From Nocardiopsis sp. YSL2 (GTDB taxonomy: Bacteria; Actinomycetota; Actinomycetes; Streptosporangiales; Streptosporangiaceae): a stretch of DNA of 64,000 nt. The DNA lies in assembly GCF_030555055.1 (NCBI RefSeq), contig NZ_JAMOAO010000001.1, positions 4,836,001 to 4,900,000 on the forward strand, written 5' to 3'. A program made the position numbers and the translations under genes. Within the stretch, counting starts at the first letter, position 1. Every line of letters starts with the position of its first letter. A model generated the notes under the pieces. That model worked only from the letters and a program-made list of their open reading frames with translations. It did no database searches and was not told where the DNA came from. Positions 7,578-15,061 of the stretch are shown here, in pieces.

Positions 7578-9004
7578 AGCCCGCGGCCCGCCCCGGCTCC
7601 GCCGCGCCCGGCGGGGCCCCGGCCGGACCGGTCCCCGAGCAGCCCCTCCCCACGAGCGCGGACCCCGCCTCCGAAGGGCCGGGCACCGGTGCGCGCATCA
7701 CCGGTGTCCGCGTCCACGACGTGCGCTTCCCGACCTCCCGGGAGCTCGACGGCTCCGACGCGATGAACCCCGACCCCGACTACTCCGCGGCCTACGTCGT
7801 ACTGACCACCGACCACGGCCCCGAGGGGCACGGCTTCGCCTTCACCATCGGGCGGGGCAACGAGGTGTGCGCGGCCGCGATCCAGGCCCACGTCCCCCTC
7901 GTCGTGGGCCTGCCGGTCGCCGAGGTCGTCGGTGACCTGGGCGCCTTCGCCCGCCGCCTGACCTCCGACTCGCAGCTGCGCTGGCTGGGCCCGGAGAAGG
8001 GCGTGGTCCACATGGCCGTCGCGGCGCTGGTCAACGCCGCCTTCGACCTGGCGGGCAGGGCCGTCGGCAAACCGCTCTGGCGCCTGCTGGCGGAGATGGC
8101 CCCCGAGGCCCTCGCCGACCTCGTCGACTGGCGCTACCTGTCCGACGCGCTGACCCGGGACGAGGCCGTGGAGATCCTGCGCGCGGCCGAGCCCGGCCGT
8201 GCCCGACGGACCGAGGAACTGCTGCGCGAGGGCTACCCCGCCTACACCACCACCCCCGGCTGGCTGGGCTACTCCGACGAGCGCCTGGTGCGCCTGTCCG
8301 AGGAGGCGGCGGCCGAGGGCTTCGACCAGATCAAGCTCAAGGTCGGCGGCGATCTCGACGACGACGTGCGCCGCATGCGCCTGGCCCGCCAGGCGCTGGG
8401 GCCGGACTTCCGCATCGCGGTGGACGCCAACCAGCGCTGGGACGTCGACCAGGCCGTGGCCTGGATGCGGGAGCTGGCCCCGTTCGACCCGTACTGGATC
8501 GAGGAGCCCACCTCGCCCGACGACATCCTCGGCCACGCCGCCATCCGTGCGGGGATCAGCCCCGTCCCGGTGGCCACCGGCGAGCACGTACAGAACCGGG
8601 TGGTGTTCAAGCAGCTGCTCCAGGCCGGGGCGATCGACGTGCTCCAACTCGACGCCTGCCGGGTGGGCGGTGTCGCCGAGAACGTCGCCATCCTCCTGCT
8701 CGCGGCGAAGTTCGGCGTCCCCGTGTGCCCGCACGCGGGCGGCGTGGGCCTGTGCGAGGCGGTGCAGCACCTGGCGATGTTCGACTACGTCGCCGTCAGC
8801 GGTGATCTGCGGGGCCGGTCGATCGAGTACGTCGACCACCTCCACGAGCACTTCACCGACCCCGTCCGGATCGAGGCGGGACGGTACCTGGCGCCCTCGG
8901 CGCCGGGGATGAGTACGCGGATGCGGGACGAGTCCCTGCACCGGTACGCCTTCCCCCACGGCGACGCCTGGCGCGACGACGACCTCGGCAAGGAGCGGCC
9001 ATGA
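7574..9004 (+). CDS. L-fuconate dehydratase (enolase superfamily)
   Basis: The GTG start overlaps the FAH stop (GTGA). The 476-residue protein has the mandelate-racemase-type active site: Lys254 and Lys256 (IKLKVGG), metal ligands Asp284 (VDANQRWD), Glu310 (WIEEPTSP) and Glu337 (TGEHVQNR), and the Asp360-His387 dyad (LQLDACR, CPHAGG). As I recall the catalytic residues of Xanthomonas fuconate dehydratase, all are displaced by a constant 36. That identifies the function and shows an extra Pro/Ala-rich N-terminus of about 36 residues. The enzyme converts L-fuconate to 2-keto-3-deoxy-L-fuconate. No in-frame start lies nearer the conserved domain. Confidence 0.93.
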   Translation: MKPAARPGSAAPGGAPAGPVPEQPLPTSADPASEGPGTGARITGVRVHDVRFPTSRELDGSDAMNPDPDYSAAYVVLTTDHGPEGHGFAFTIGRGNEVCAAAIQAHVPLVVGLPVAEVVGDLGAFARRLTSDSQLRWLGPEKGVVHMAVAALVNAAFDLAGRAVGKPLWRLLAEMAPEALADLVDWRYLSDALTRDEAVEILRAAEPGRARRTEELLREGYPAYTTTPGWLGYSDERLVRLSEEAAAEGFDQIKLKVGGDLDDDVRRMRLARQALGPDFRIAVDANQRWDVDQAVAWMRELAPFDPYWIEEPTSPDDILGHAAIRAGISPVPVATGEHVQNRVVFKQLLQAGAIDVLQLDACRVGGVAENVAILLLAAKFGVPVCPHAGGVGLCEAVQHLAMFDYVAVSGDLRGRSIEYVDHLHEHFTDPVRIEAGRYLAPSAPGMSTRMRDESLHRYAFPHGDAWRDDDLGKERP

Positions 9005-9786
9005 CGGACTTCACGGACGTACGCGCCCTCGTCACGGGCGCGTCCTCGGGAATCGGCCTGGCCACCGCGCGCCTGCTCGCCGAGCGCGGCGCCACGGTCG
9101 TCGGGCTCGATCTGACGGTTCCGCCCGGCGGGGTCAGGGCCGAGGACGGGGAGGGGCACGGACGCCGGTTCGGCGTGCACGGCGACGTGGGCGACGACGC
9201 TTCGGTCCTCTCCGCGGTCACCGCCGCCGTCGCCCACTTGGGCGGGCTGGACGTGCTGGTGAACAACGCCGGTATCGGCGCCCAGGGCACGGTCGCCGAC
9301 AACGACGACGCCGAGTGGCACCGGGTCCTGGACATCAACGTCCTGGGAACCGTGCGCACGGTGCGGGCCGCGCTGCCCCACCTGCGCGAGGCCGGGCGCG
9401 GGCGCGGCGCGGCCGTCGTCAACACGTGCAGCATCGCCGCGACCGCCGGGCTGCCCCGACGCGCGCTCTACTCGGCGAGCAAGGGCGCGATCGCCTCACT
9501 GACCCTGGCCATGGCGGCCGACCACGTCGCTGAGGGCATCCGCGTCACCTGCGTCAACCCCGGAACCGTGGACACGCCCTGGGTCGGGCGCCTGCTCGAC
9601 GCCGCGGACGACCCCGAGGCCGAGCGCGCGGCCCTGGAGGCACGCCAGCCCACCGGCCGCCTCGTCAGCGCCGACGAGGTCGCCCAGGCCGTCGCCTACC
9701 TGGCCGCGCCCTCCTCGGGGGCCACGACCGGAACCGCTCTGGCCGTGGACGGCGGCATGCACGGGCTGCGCCCGGCCCGGCGATGA
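9001..9786 (+). CDS. SDR oxidoreductase, probably 2-keto-3-deoxy-L-fuconate dehydrogenase
   Basis: This is a classical 261-residue short-chain dehydrogenase. It has cofactor motif TGASSGIG (12-19), NNAG (88-91) and catalytic Ser144, Tyr157 and Lys161 (YSASK). The ATG overlaps the dehydratase stop by four bases (ATGA), so the two are translationally coupled. In the fucose pathway this step oxidises 2-keto-3-deoxy-L-fuconate to the 2,4-diketo acid that the FAH-type enzyme cleaves. The SDR fold alone does not fix the substrate; the assignment rests on the operon, where every other step is present. Confidence 0.85.
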   Translation: MTDFTDVRALVTGASSGIGLATARLLAERGATVVGLDLTVPPGGVRAEDGEGHGRRFGVHGDVGDDASVLSAVTAAVAHLGGLDVLVNNAGIGAQGTVADNDDAEWHRVLDINVLGTVRTVRAALPHLREAGRGRGAAVVNTCSIAATAGLPRRALYSASKGAIASLTLAMAADHVAEGIRVTCVNPGTVDTPWVGRLLDAADDPEAERAALEARQPTGRLVSADEVAQAVAYLAAPSSGATTGTALAVDGGMHGLRPARR

Positions 9787-9859
9787 GGCGACGGGCACCC
9801 GCGCTCCAGGATCCGACCCAGAACCCCCGCACACCGCCGCACCGCCGAAGGGACAGCCG

Positions 9860-10171
9860 ATGGAACGCGTCGCCCTGCACACCCGACTCAAACCCGGACG
9901 GGAGGCCGACTACGACCGGGTCCACGCGACCATCCCGCCTGGACTGGAAACCGCGATCCGGCGGGCCGGAGTGCACGGCTGGCGGATCTGGCGGGACGGC
10001 CGCGACCTCTTCCACGTCGTCGACGTCGAGGACTACCAGGCCATGCGCCGCGCCCTGCGCGACCACCCCGAGAACGTGCCCTGGCAGGCGCGCATGGCCG
10101 AACTCCTGGAGGTCGAGGACGACTACTCCGGCCACGACGGCGGTATCCCCCTGGTCTGGGAGCTGCCATGA
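9860..10171 (+). CDS. Sugar mutarotase of the RhaM/COG3254 family, probably L-fucose mutarotase
   Basis: This small 103-residue ferredoxin-like-fold protein (DUF718/RhaM) has LHTRLKPGREADYDRVH, IWRDGRDLFHVVDVED and PVW-type elements (VPWQARMAELLEVED). Members interconvert alpha and beta anomers of 6-deoxy sugars. Start ATG 9860 follows AAGGGACAG. The gene lies 73 bp after the SDR and overlaps the next gene by four bases, so anomer equilibration is coupled to the dehydrogenase that follows. Rhamnose specificity is possible in principle, but the dehydratase type makes fucose more likely. Confidence 0.85.
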   Translation: MERVALHTRLKPGREADYDRVHATIPPGLETAIRRAGVHGWRIWRDGRDLFHVVDVEDYQAMRRALRDHPENVPWQARMAELLEVEDDYSGHDGGIPLVWELP

Positions 10172-11169
10172 CGGCCACGACTCCGGGCCGCTCGCCCGTG
10201 CGCTTCACCGCACTCGGCTTCGGCGGCGCGCCGCTGGGCAACCTCTTCCGGGCGGTGGACGACGACACCGCGTCCGAGGCGGTCCGCGCGGCGTGGGAGG
10301 CGGGTGTGCGCCTGTTCGACACGGCGCCGCACTACGGGCTCGGCCTGTCGGAGCGCCGCCTGGGCCGCGCCCTGGCCGACCTGCCGCGCGACGGCTACAC
10401 CCTGTCCACCAAGGTCGGCCGGATCCTCGAACCCACCCCCGAGCGTGCCCATGAGCGCGACGACCAGGGATTCGACGTCCCCGCCACGCACACCCGGCGC
10501 TGGGACTTCAGCGCGGACGGTGTACGGCGCTCACTGGAGGGCAGCCTGGAGCGCCTGGGGCTGGACCGCGTCGACCTGGTGCTCATCCACGACCCCGACG
10601 ACCACGGGCGCCAGGCCCTGGAAGAGGCCTATCCGGCCCTGCACGACCTGCGCTCCCAGGGGGTGGTGGGCGCGATCGGCGCGGGCATGAACCAGGCCGC
10701 CATGCTGGAGCGCTTCGCCACCGAGACCGACGTCGACGCCGTTCTGCTGGCCGGGCGGCACACCCTGCTCGAACAGTCCGCGAACGCCCTGCTCGACACC
10801 TGTGCGGAGCGCGGCGTCGCCGTCCTGGCCGGGGGCGTGTTCAACAGCGGGCTCCTGGCCCACGACCACCCGCCCGAGGAGGCCACCTACGACTACCGCC
10901 CCGCCCCCGACGCCCTGCGCGGGCGGGCCCTGCGCATCGCGGCGACCGCCCGCCGCCACGGGGTGAGCCTGCCCCAGGCCGCGATCGCCTTCACCGGGGC
11001 CCATCCGGCCGTGGCCAGTGTGGTCCTGGGCATGCGCTCGGCCGACCAGGTCCGGCGCAACGCCGCGCTGGCGGCGCGTCCGGTGCCGACCGCGCTGTGG
11101 TCGGAGCTGGCCGAGGAGGGCCTGCTCGACCCCGGTGCCGTTCCGGCACCCGGCGCGCCCGCGCCGTAG
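10168..11169 (+). CDS. Aldo/keto reductase, probably L-fucose dehydrogenase (D-threo-aldose 1-dehydrogenase type)
   Basis: The 333-residue AKR has the complete catalytic tetrad Asp51, Tyr56 (FDTAPHYG), Lys82 (STKVGR) and His141 (LIHDPDD). Relatives in fucose and rhamnose clusters oxidise the C1 hydroxyl of L-fucose, L-galactose or D-arabinose to the lactone. ATG 10168 overlaps the mutarotase stop (ATGA). It is the last gene of the operon, followed after 21 bp by a strong hairpin. It would supply the substrate for the lactonase at the far end of the divergent arm. Confidence 0.87.
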   Translation: MTATTPGRSPVRFTALGFGGAPLGNLFRAVDDDTASEAVRAAWEAGVRLFDTAPHYGLGLSERRLGRALADLPRDGYTLSTKVGRILEPTPERAHERDDQGFDVPATHTRRWDFSADGVRRSLEGSLERLGLDRVDLVLIHDPDDHGRQALEEAYPALHDLRSQGVVGAIGAGMNQAAMLERFATETDVDAVLLAGRHTLLEQSANALLDTCAERGVAVLAGGVFNSGLLAHDHPPEEATYDYRPAPDALRGRALRIAATARRHGVSLPQAAIAFTGAHPAVASVVLGMRSADQVRRNAALAARPVPTALWSELAEEGLLDPGAVPAPGAPAP

Positions 11170-11190
11170 GGGGCGCACCCGCGCACGTGT

Positions 11191-11233
11191 GGCGGCCCGA
11201 CCGGATCCCGAAGGCGGAACCGGTCGGGCCGCC
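11191..11233. terminator. Bidirectional hairpin terminator between convergent genes
   Basis: This is a perfect 14-bp stem (GGCGGCCCGACCGG against its reverse complement) with a 15-nt loop. It is 21 bp after the fucose operon and 6 bp after the stop of the opposing VOC gene. There is no T-run, as is common in high-GC actinomycetes. Confidence 0.75.
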
Positions 11234-11239
11234 CCGCGT

Positions 11240-11599
11240 TCAGGCGGGAGACCACACGCCCAGCTCGTTGCCGCTGGGGTCGGTGAAGTGGAAGCGGCGG
11301 CCGCCGGGGAACCCGTAGGGTCCGTCGACCACCTCGCCGCCGGCGGCGCGTACGGCCTCGACGGACCGGTCCAGGTCGGTCGAGTACAGCAGGACGAACG
11401 GGCCCCCGGCGCGGACCTCGCCGAACGTGGTGAGTCCGCCCGCCTCCGGGGCGCCGGTCGGGCTCTGGATCCCCGCGTACTCGGGGCCGTAGTCGGTGAA
11501 GCGCCAGCCGAAGGCGTCGGCGTAGAAGCGCTTGGCCCGCTCCAGGTCGGTGGCCGCGATCTCGATGTAGTCGATGGCGTGGTGCCGGTGTTCGCTCAT
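11240..11599 (-). CDS. VOC (glyoxalase/bleomycin-resistance) superfamily protein
   Basis: The 119-residue single-domain VOC protein begins MSEHRHHAIDYIEIAATDLE and has the usual two beta-alpha-beta-beta-beta halves, ending FHFTDPSGNELGVWSPA. Proteins like this bind a metal or small ligand. No substrate can be named. The longest reading frame here runs far upstream, but similarity to VOC proteins starts only at this ATG or at another ATG nine bases upstream (11608). Neither has a strong RBS. It is convergent with the fucose operon. Confidence 0.85.
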   Translation of the reverse strand: MSEHRHHAIDYIEIAATDLERAKRFYADAFGWRFTDYGPEYAGIQSPTGAPEAGGLTTFGEVRAGGPFVLLYSTDLDRSVEAVRAAGGEVVDGPYGFPGGRRFHFTDPSGNELGVWSPA

Positions 11600-11788
11600 G
11601 GGGAGCATGCTGCCCGGTGCCCGTGACAGACGGGGCCGGGGCGGGGGCGCGTCCCGGAGGTCAGGTGTGCGCGGGTGAGGTTCGGGTAGCGCGTTGGTGA
11701 GGGCTCGTGCACGACACTGATCCGTCCTGACGGGGCGGTACGGCACGGCCCGGCCCGCGCCGGTCGTCGTGCGCCGACGGCGAATGGG

Positions 11789-12427
11789 GTGAGGACGGTG
11801 TTCCGAGACCGCAGACAGGCCGGTGAGCGGCTGGCCGGAGCGGTGGCCGCGCTGGAGCCGGAGCGACCGCTGGTGCTGGCGCTGCCACGCGGCGGGCTGC
11901 CCGTGGCCGAACACGTCGCCGAGGTGCTGGGAGCGCCGCTGGACGTGATCGTGGTCCGCAAGATCGGCGCTCCCGGCAACCCGGAGGCGGCGATCGGCGC
12001 CACCACGGCCGAGGGGCCGCCCCTGTTCGACAAGGGTGCGCTGGTCGCGCTGGGGATCACCGAGGGCGATCTGGCGGACCGGGTGGCCAACGCGCAGGCC
12101 GAGGCGCGGCGGCGGGTGGCGGCCTACCGCGGGGGCGCGCCGGAGCCGGAGATCGAGGGCCGTGACGTCATCGTGGTCGATGACGGCCTGGCCACGGGCA
12201 TGAGCGCCCGGGCCGCCGTCACCGAGGTGCGCGAACGCGCGGCCGCCGCCTCGGTCGTCCTGGCGGTGCCCGTGGGGGCGCCGGACGCGGTGGCGGCGCT
12301 GGAGGAGTTGTGCGACCGGGTGGTGTGCCTGTCCACGCCGCCCGACTTCCGGGCCGTGAGCCTCTGGTACGAGAGGTTCCCCCAGGTCGACGATGTGGAG
12401 GTGCGTCGGATCCTTCAGAGGTCCTGA
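11789..12427 (+). CDS. Phosphoribosyltransferase-domain protein
   Basis: The 212-residue PRTase fold has the PRPP loop VIVVDDGLATG and the early ALPRGGLPVA and VVRKIGAPGNPE segments seen in the Rv0571c-like group of actinobacterial PRTases. The reaction is not known. Starts at GTG 11789 or GTG 11798 are both possible, and a GAGGA box precedes the second. An alpha/beta hydrolase follows after 15 bp. In mycobacteria comparable PRTase and hydrolase domains can occur fused, so the two probably act together. Relatives are often stress or hypoxia induced, but that is family knowledge and not visible here. Confidence 0.82.
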   Translation: MRTVFRDRRQAGERLAGAVAALEPERPLVLALPRGGLPVAEHVAEVLGAPLDVIVVRKIGAPGNPEAAIGATTAEGPPLFDKGALVALGITEGDLADRVANAQAEARRRVAAYRGGAPEPEIEGRDVIVVDDGLATGMSARAAVTEVRERAAAASVVLAVPVGAPDAVAALEELCDRVVCLSTPPDFRAVSLWYERFPQVDDVEVRRILQRS

Positions 12428-12442
12428 CGAGGGGAGGGCACC

Positions 12443-13102
12443 ATGACCATGCAGGACGTGACCGTGGCGACCGCGGGCGTGGAGGTCGGGGGGTACCTGG
12501 CGACGTATCCCGGTGTGTCGGGGATCGTGGTCTTCGCGCACGGCAGCGGGAGTTCGCGGCACAGCCCGCGCAACATGGCCGTGGCGGAGGAGCTGCACCG
12601 GCGGGGGATGGCCACGCTGCTCTTCGACCTGCTCACCCCCGCCGAGGGCCGTGCCGACGAGCTCACCGCGGAGAAGCGCTTCGACATCGGTCTGCTCACC
12701 CGCCGGCTGACCGGCGCGGTGGACTGGTTGGCCACGAGGGAGGGGACCGCGGATCTGCCGGTCGGGCTGTTCGGCGCGAGTACGGGGGCCGCGGCGGCGC
12801 TGCGCAGCGCCGCGGAGCGCCCGGACCGGGTCCGCGGGGTCGTCTCGCGCGGGGGCCGCCCGGACCTGGCCGGGACCGAGGCGCTGCAGCTGGTGAAGGC
12901 GCCGACGCTGCTCATCGTCGGCGGCGCGGACCCGGAGGTCCTGCAGTTGAACCAGGAGGCCGCCGACCGGCTCTCGGCGCCCACCCGGATCCATGTCGTT
13001 CCGCACGCCACGCACCTGTTCGAGGAGCGCGGAGCGATGGAGGAGGTCTCCGACACCGCCGCCGAGTGGTTCCTGCTCACGTTCGGCGCGGACGGGCAGT
13101 GA
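12443..13102 (+). CDS. Dienelactone-hydrolase-like alpha/beta hydrolase
   Basis: The 219-residue alpha/beta hydrolase has an oxyanion region FAHGSGSSRHSPRN, nucleophile Ser in GASTGAAAAL, acid in GGADPEV and His in HATHLFEE. This matches the DLH-like hydrolases that accompany or fuse to PRTases. ATG 12443 follows GAGGGGAGGGCACC, a strong RBS. It is probably co-transcribed with the PRTase 15 bp upstream. The substrate is unknown. Confidence 0.85.
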   Translation: MTMQDVTVATAGVEVGGYLATYPGVSGIVVFAHGSGSSRHSPRNMAVAEELHRRGMATLLFDLLTPAEGRADELTAEKRFDIGLLTRRLTGAVDWLATREGTADLPVGLFGASTGAAAALRSAAERPDRVRGVVSRGGRPDLAGTEALQLVKAPTLLIVGGADPEVLQLNQEAADRLSAPTRIHVVPHATHLFEERGAMEEVSDTAAEWFLLTFGADGQ

Positions 13103-13177
13103 CCCTCCGGGCCCGGGCGCGGTACGGCCCGCCGGTGATCCGCGCGCGGACCACCGGTGTGGGCCCGGGGCCAGCCG

Positions 13178-13359
13178 CTCAGCTCCGGGTGGCCGAACAG
13201 GGTCGCGTAGCCGGAGGGGAGCTGGCTGAGCAGCTTGTTGAGCTCGCCTCGCGACACGTTCTCCGCCACGGTGGTGAGGGTGGGGGTGAGTACACCTTCT
13301 ACTGCTCGCTGGGCGACCACCGGGAGCAGGGCATGGAGACCACGGTGACGGTGGAGTGA
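13178..13359. pseudogene. Remnants of two genes: a DUF2267-like tail (minus) abutting a cupredoxin C-terminus (plus)
   Basis: The 405-bp gap 13103-13507 contains no intact gene. On the plus strand 13285-13359 encode GEYTFYCSLGDHREQGMET and a stop. The same 25 codons end the intact cupredoxin at 13877-13951. Directly next to it, the minus strand 13178-13283 reads ENVSRGELNKLLSQLPSGY, which resembles the end of DUF2267 proteins. Neither piece has an upstream part. The region looks like a deletion junction between a partly duplicated cupredoxin gene and a DUF2267 gene. The cupredoxin fragment is secure; the DUF2267 call is tentative. Confidence 0.55.
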
Positions 13360-13507
13360 GTCCGGGGCGGTGCGGGGCCGACGGCGTGGCGGTCCGGCGG
13401 GCAGCGGCGCCTTGTCGGTAGACCTGGGTCGGGCGGCCTGCCATCCGTCCGCTCCCGGGGCGACCGGCCCGGGGATCCGCTCTCGTTCGTCGAAGGAGAC
13501 CGTACCC

Positions 13508-13951
13508 ATGTCTCGTCCTGCCCTGGTGCTCCTGGTGGTGGCCGCAGCTCTCGGCCTGTCGTCCTGCGCGGGCGGTGAGGCCGGACCGGAGGAGCCGTCG
13601 CCGGAGGCGACGGCCGAGGCGACCGAGGAGATGCAGCCGCCCGTCGACACCGTGGAACCGGGTGACACCTCGGCCGCCGAGCCGTTGAGCGTCGCCGCCG
13701 ACGAGTACACCTTCGACGGCATCCCGACGTCCCTGCCCGCCGGGACGATCGAGGTCGAGTTCGAGAACGTCGGCACGGTCCAGCACGACCTGGTCGTGGA
13801 GGAGCTCGGTGACGAACAGGTGATTCCGGTGACGGCTCCGGGGGAGAGCGCGCAGGGGGCGGTGTCCCTGGAGCCGGGCGAGTACACGTTCTACTGCTCG
13901 ATCGGCGACCACCGGGCGCGGGGTATGGAGGTCGTCGTCACCGTCGAGTGA
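13508..13951 (+). CDS. Secreted cupredoxin-like lipoprotein (type 1 copper fold)
   Basis: The 147-residue protein has a lipoprotein signal with lipobox LSSC. An acidic Pro/Glu/Thr-rich linker runs to about residue 60 and a plastocyanin/azurin-like beta domain follows. The copper ligand set is visible: His in VQHDLV, then Cys, His and Met in YCSIGDHRARGM. It would be anchored outside the membrane as an electron carrier or copper-binding protein. ATG 13508 is preceded by AAGGAGACCG. A truncated duplicate of its last 25 codons lies 600 bp upstream. Confidence 0.85.
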   Translation: MSRPALVLLVVAAALGLSSCAGGEAGPEEPSPEATAEATEEMQPPVDTVEPGDTSAAEPLSVAADEYTFDGIPTSLPAGTIEVEFENVGTVQHDLVVEELGDEQVIPVTAPGESAQGAVSLEPGEYTFYCSIGDHRARGMEVVVTVE

Positions 13952-14047
13952 TCGGCGGGCGGCGGTGCCGGCGGCCACCGGGTCGGCGTGCCCCGGAACG
14001 GGGTGTGGGCGGGGGCATCTTCCGATTTGTTGCGTTTAGCGATTAAT

Positions 14048-14064
14048 GTTTCTCTATGAGAAAC
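14048..14064. promoter_or_regulatory. Perfect inverted repeat over the IclR start codon
   Basis: GTTTCTC-TAT-GAGAAAC is a perfect 7-bp inverted repeat, and the ATG (14056) begins inside its centre. TTCCGA (14020-14025), an 18-bp spacer and TAATGT (14044-14049) could be a promoter starting transcription at or next to the ATG. No Shine-Dalgarno sequence is visible. The site is a likely autoregulatory operator. Confidence 0.5.
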
Positions 14065-14832
14065 TCCACGAAGGACTCGATGGTCGTCCAGTCGGTGGAC
14101 CGCGCCATCGCCGTACTCGAACTCCTGCTGCGCCGGGGCGAGGCCGGCATCACCGAGATCGCCGCCGATCTGGGCGTGCACAAGTCCACCGCCTCCCGGC
14201 TCGTCTACACCCTCCAGGCCAGGAACCTCGTCGAGCAGGACGGCGAGCGGGGCCGATTCACCCTCGGCGTGGCCATGCTGCGCTTCGCGGGGGCCGTGGT
14301 CGGGCAGGTCGACGTGGCCCGGCTCGGTGCGCCGCTGTGCGAGTCGCTGGCCGAACAGCTCGGCGAGACCGTCAACATCGCGGTCCTGGACGGGCGCAGC
14401 GCGATGAACGTCTGCCAGGCCCGCGGCACCTCGGCCATCGCCGCGCAGAACTGGGCGGGCCAGCGCACGCCCCTGCACGCCACCTCCAGCGGCAAGGTCC
14501 TGCTGGCCGCGATGCCCGAGGGGCCGCGCGAGGACATCCTGGCCGGCGAACTGCACTCCTTCACCGCGAACACGGTCACCGACGCCGAGGAGCTGCGCGC
14601 CCTGGTCCAGAGCATCGTCGAGGACGAGTACGCCACCTGTTTCGAGGAGCTGGAGCCCGGCCTGCACGCCGTGGCCGTGCCCGTGCGCGGCGCGGACGGG
14701 GCCGTCCTCGCGGCGATCAGCGCCTCGGGCCCCTCCTTCCGACTCTCACGGCGGCGTGTGCGCCAGATCACCCGGGAACTGAGCGAGGCCGCGCGGGAGT
14801 TGTCGGCCCGGCTCGGCTACGTCGAACGATGA
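14056..14832 (+). CDS. IclR-family transcriptional regulator
   Basis: The 258-residue protein has an N-terminal winged HTH (AGITEIAADLGVHKSTASRLV, split here as AGITEIAADLGV and HKSTASRLV) and a C-terminal IclR effector domain (LGETVNIAVLDG, PLHATSSGKVLLAA, ECSSFT-like and GPSFRLS regions). It is one gene upstream of a dimethylglycine-oxidase-like flavoprotein in the same direction. A GTTGCGT-containing motif is shared by both promoters (14029 and 14991). It therefore probably controls itself and that catabolic gene, with a methylated amine or related compound as effector. The effector is inferred from context only. Confidence 0.88.
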   Translation: MRNSTKDSMVVQSVDRAIAVLELLLRRGEAGITEIAADLGVHKSTASRLVYTLQARNLVEQDGERGRFTLGVAMLRFAGAVVGQVDVARLGAPLCESLAEQLGETVNIAVLDGRSAMNVCQARGTSAIAAQNWAGQRTPLHATSSGKVLLAAMPEGPREDILAGELHSFTANTVTDAEELRALVQSIVEDEYATCFEELEPGLHAVAVPVRGADGAVLAAISASGPSFRLSRRRVRQITRELSEAARELSARLGYVER

Positions 14833-14949
14833 GGGGTGCCCAGGGGGTGTCCAGGTCAGCGGGCGGGGTCCGGTCTCCGGGCTCCGCCCGCTCGGTTCGG
14901 CGCGTGTGCGGCGGGTGGCGGGCGCGCCGAAGAAGTCGGCACGGGGCCC

Positions 14950-15006
14950 TTGACAGCCCCGGAGCGGGCGCCTCAGATTGACCCCAAGACGTTGCGTATT
15001 TCGCGA
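14950..15006 (+). promoter_or_regulatory. Promoter and candidate IclR site of the dimethylglycine-oxidase-like gene
   Basis: TTGACA (14950-14955), a 17-bp spacer and TCAGAT (14973-14978) form a good housekeeping promoter. GTTGCGTATTTCGCGA (14991-15006) lies just past the expected start point, and its GTTGCGT core also occurs before the IclR gene. This arrangement suits repression. Confidence 0.5.
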
Positions 15007-15061
15007 AGAGATGCACCATGCGCAACTAGTGTGCCTTCTCGACCCCCCGGGAGGAACGTCC

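Noticed and set aside
11240-13978. 912-codon minus-strand open frame starting near the cupredoxin
   Set aside because: Only the last 119 codons resemble a protein family (VOC). The rest is antisense to the PRTase, hydrolase and cupredoxin genes.
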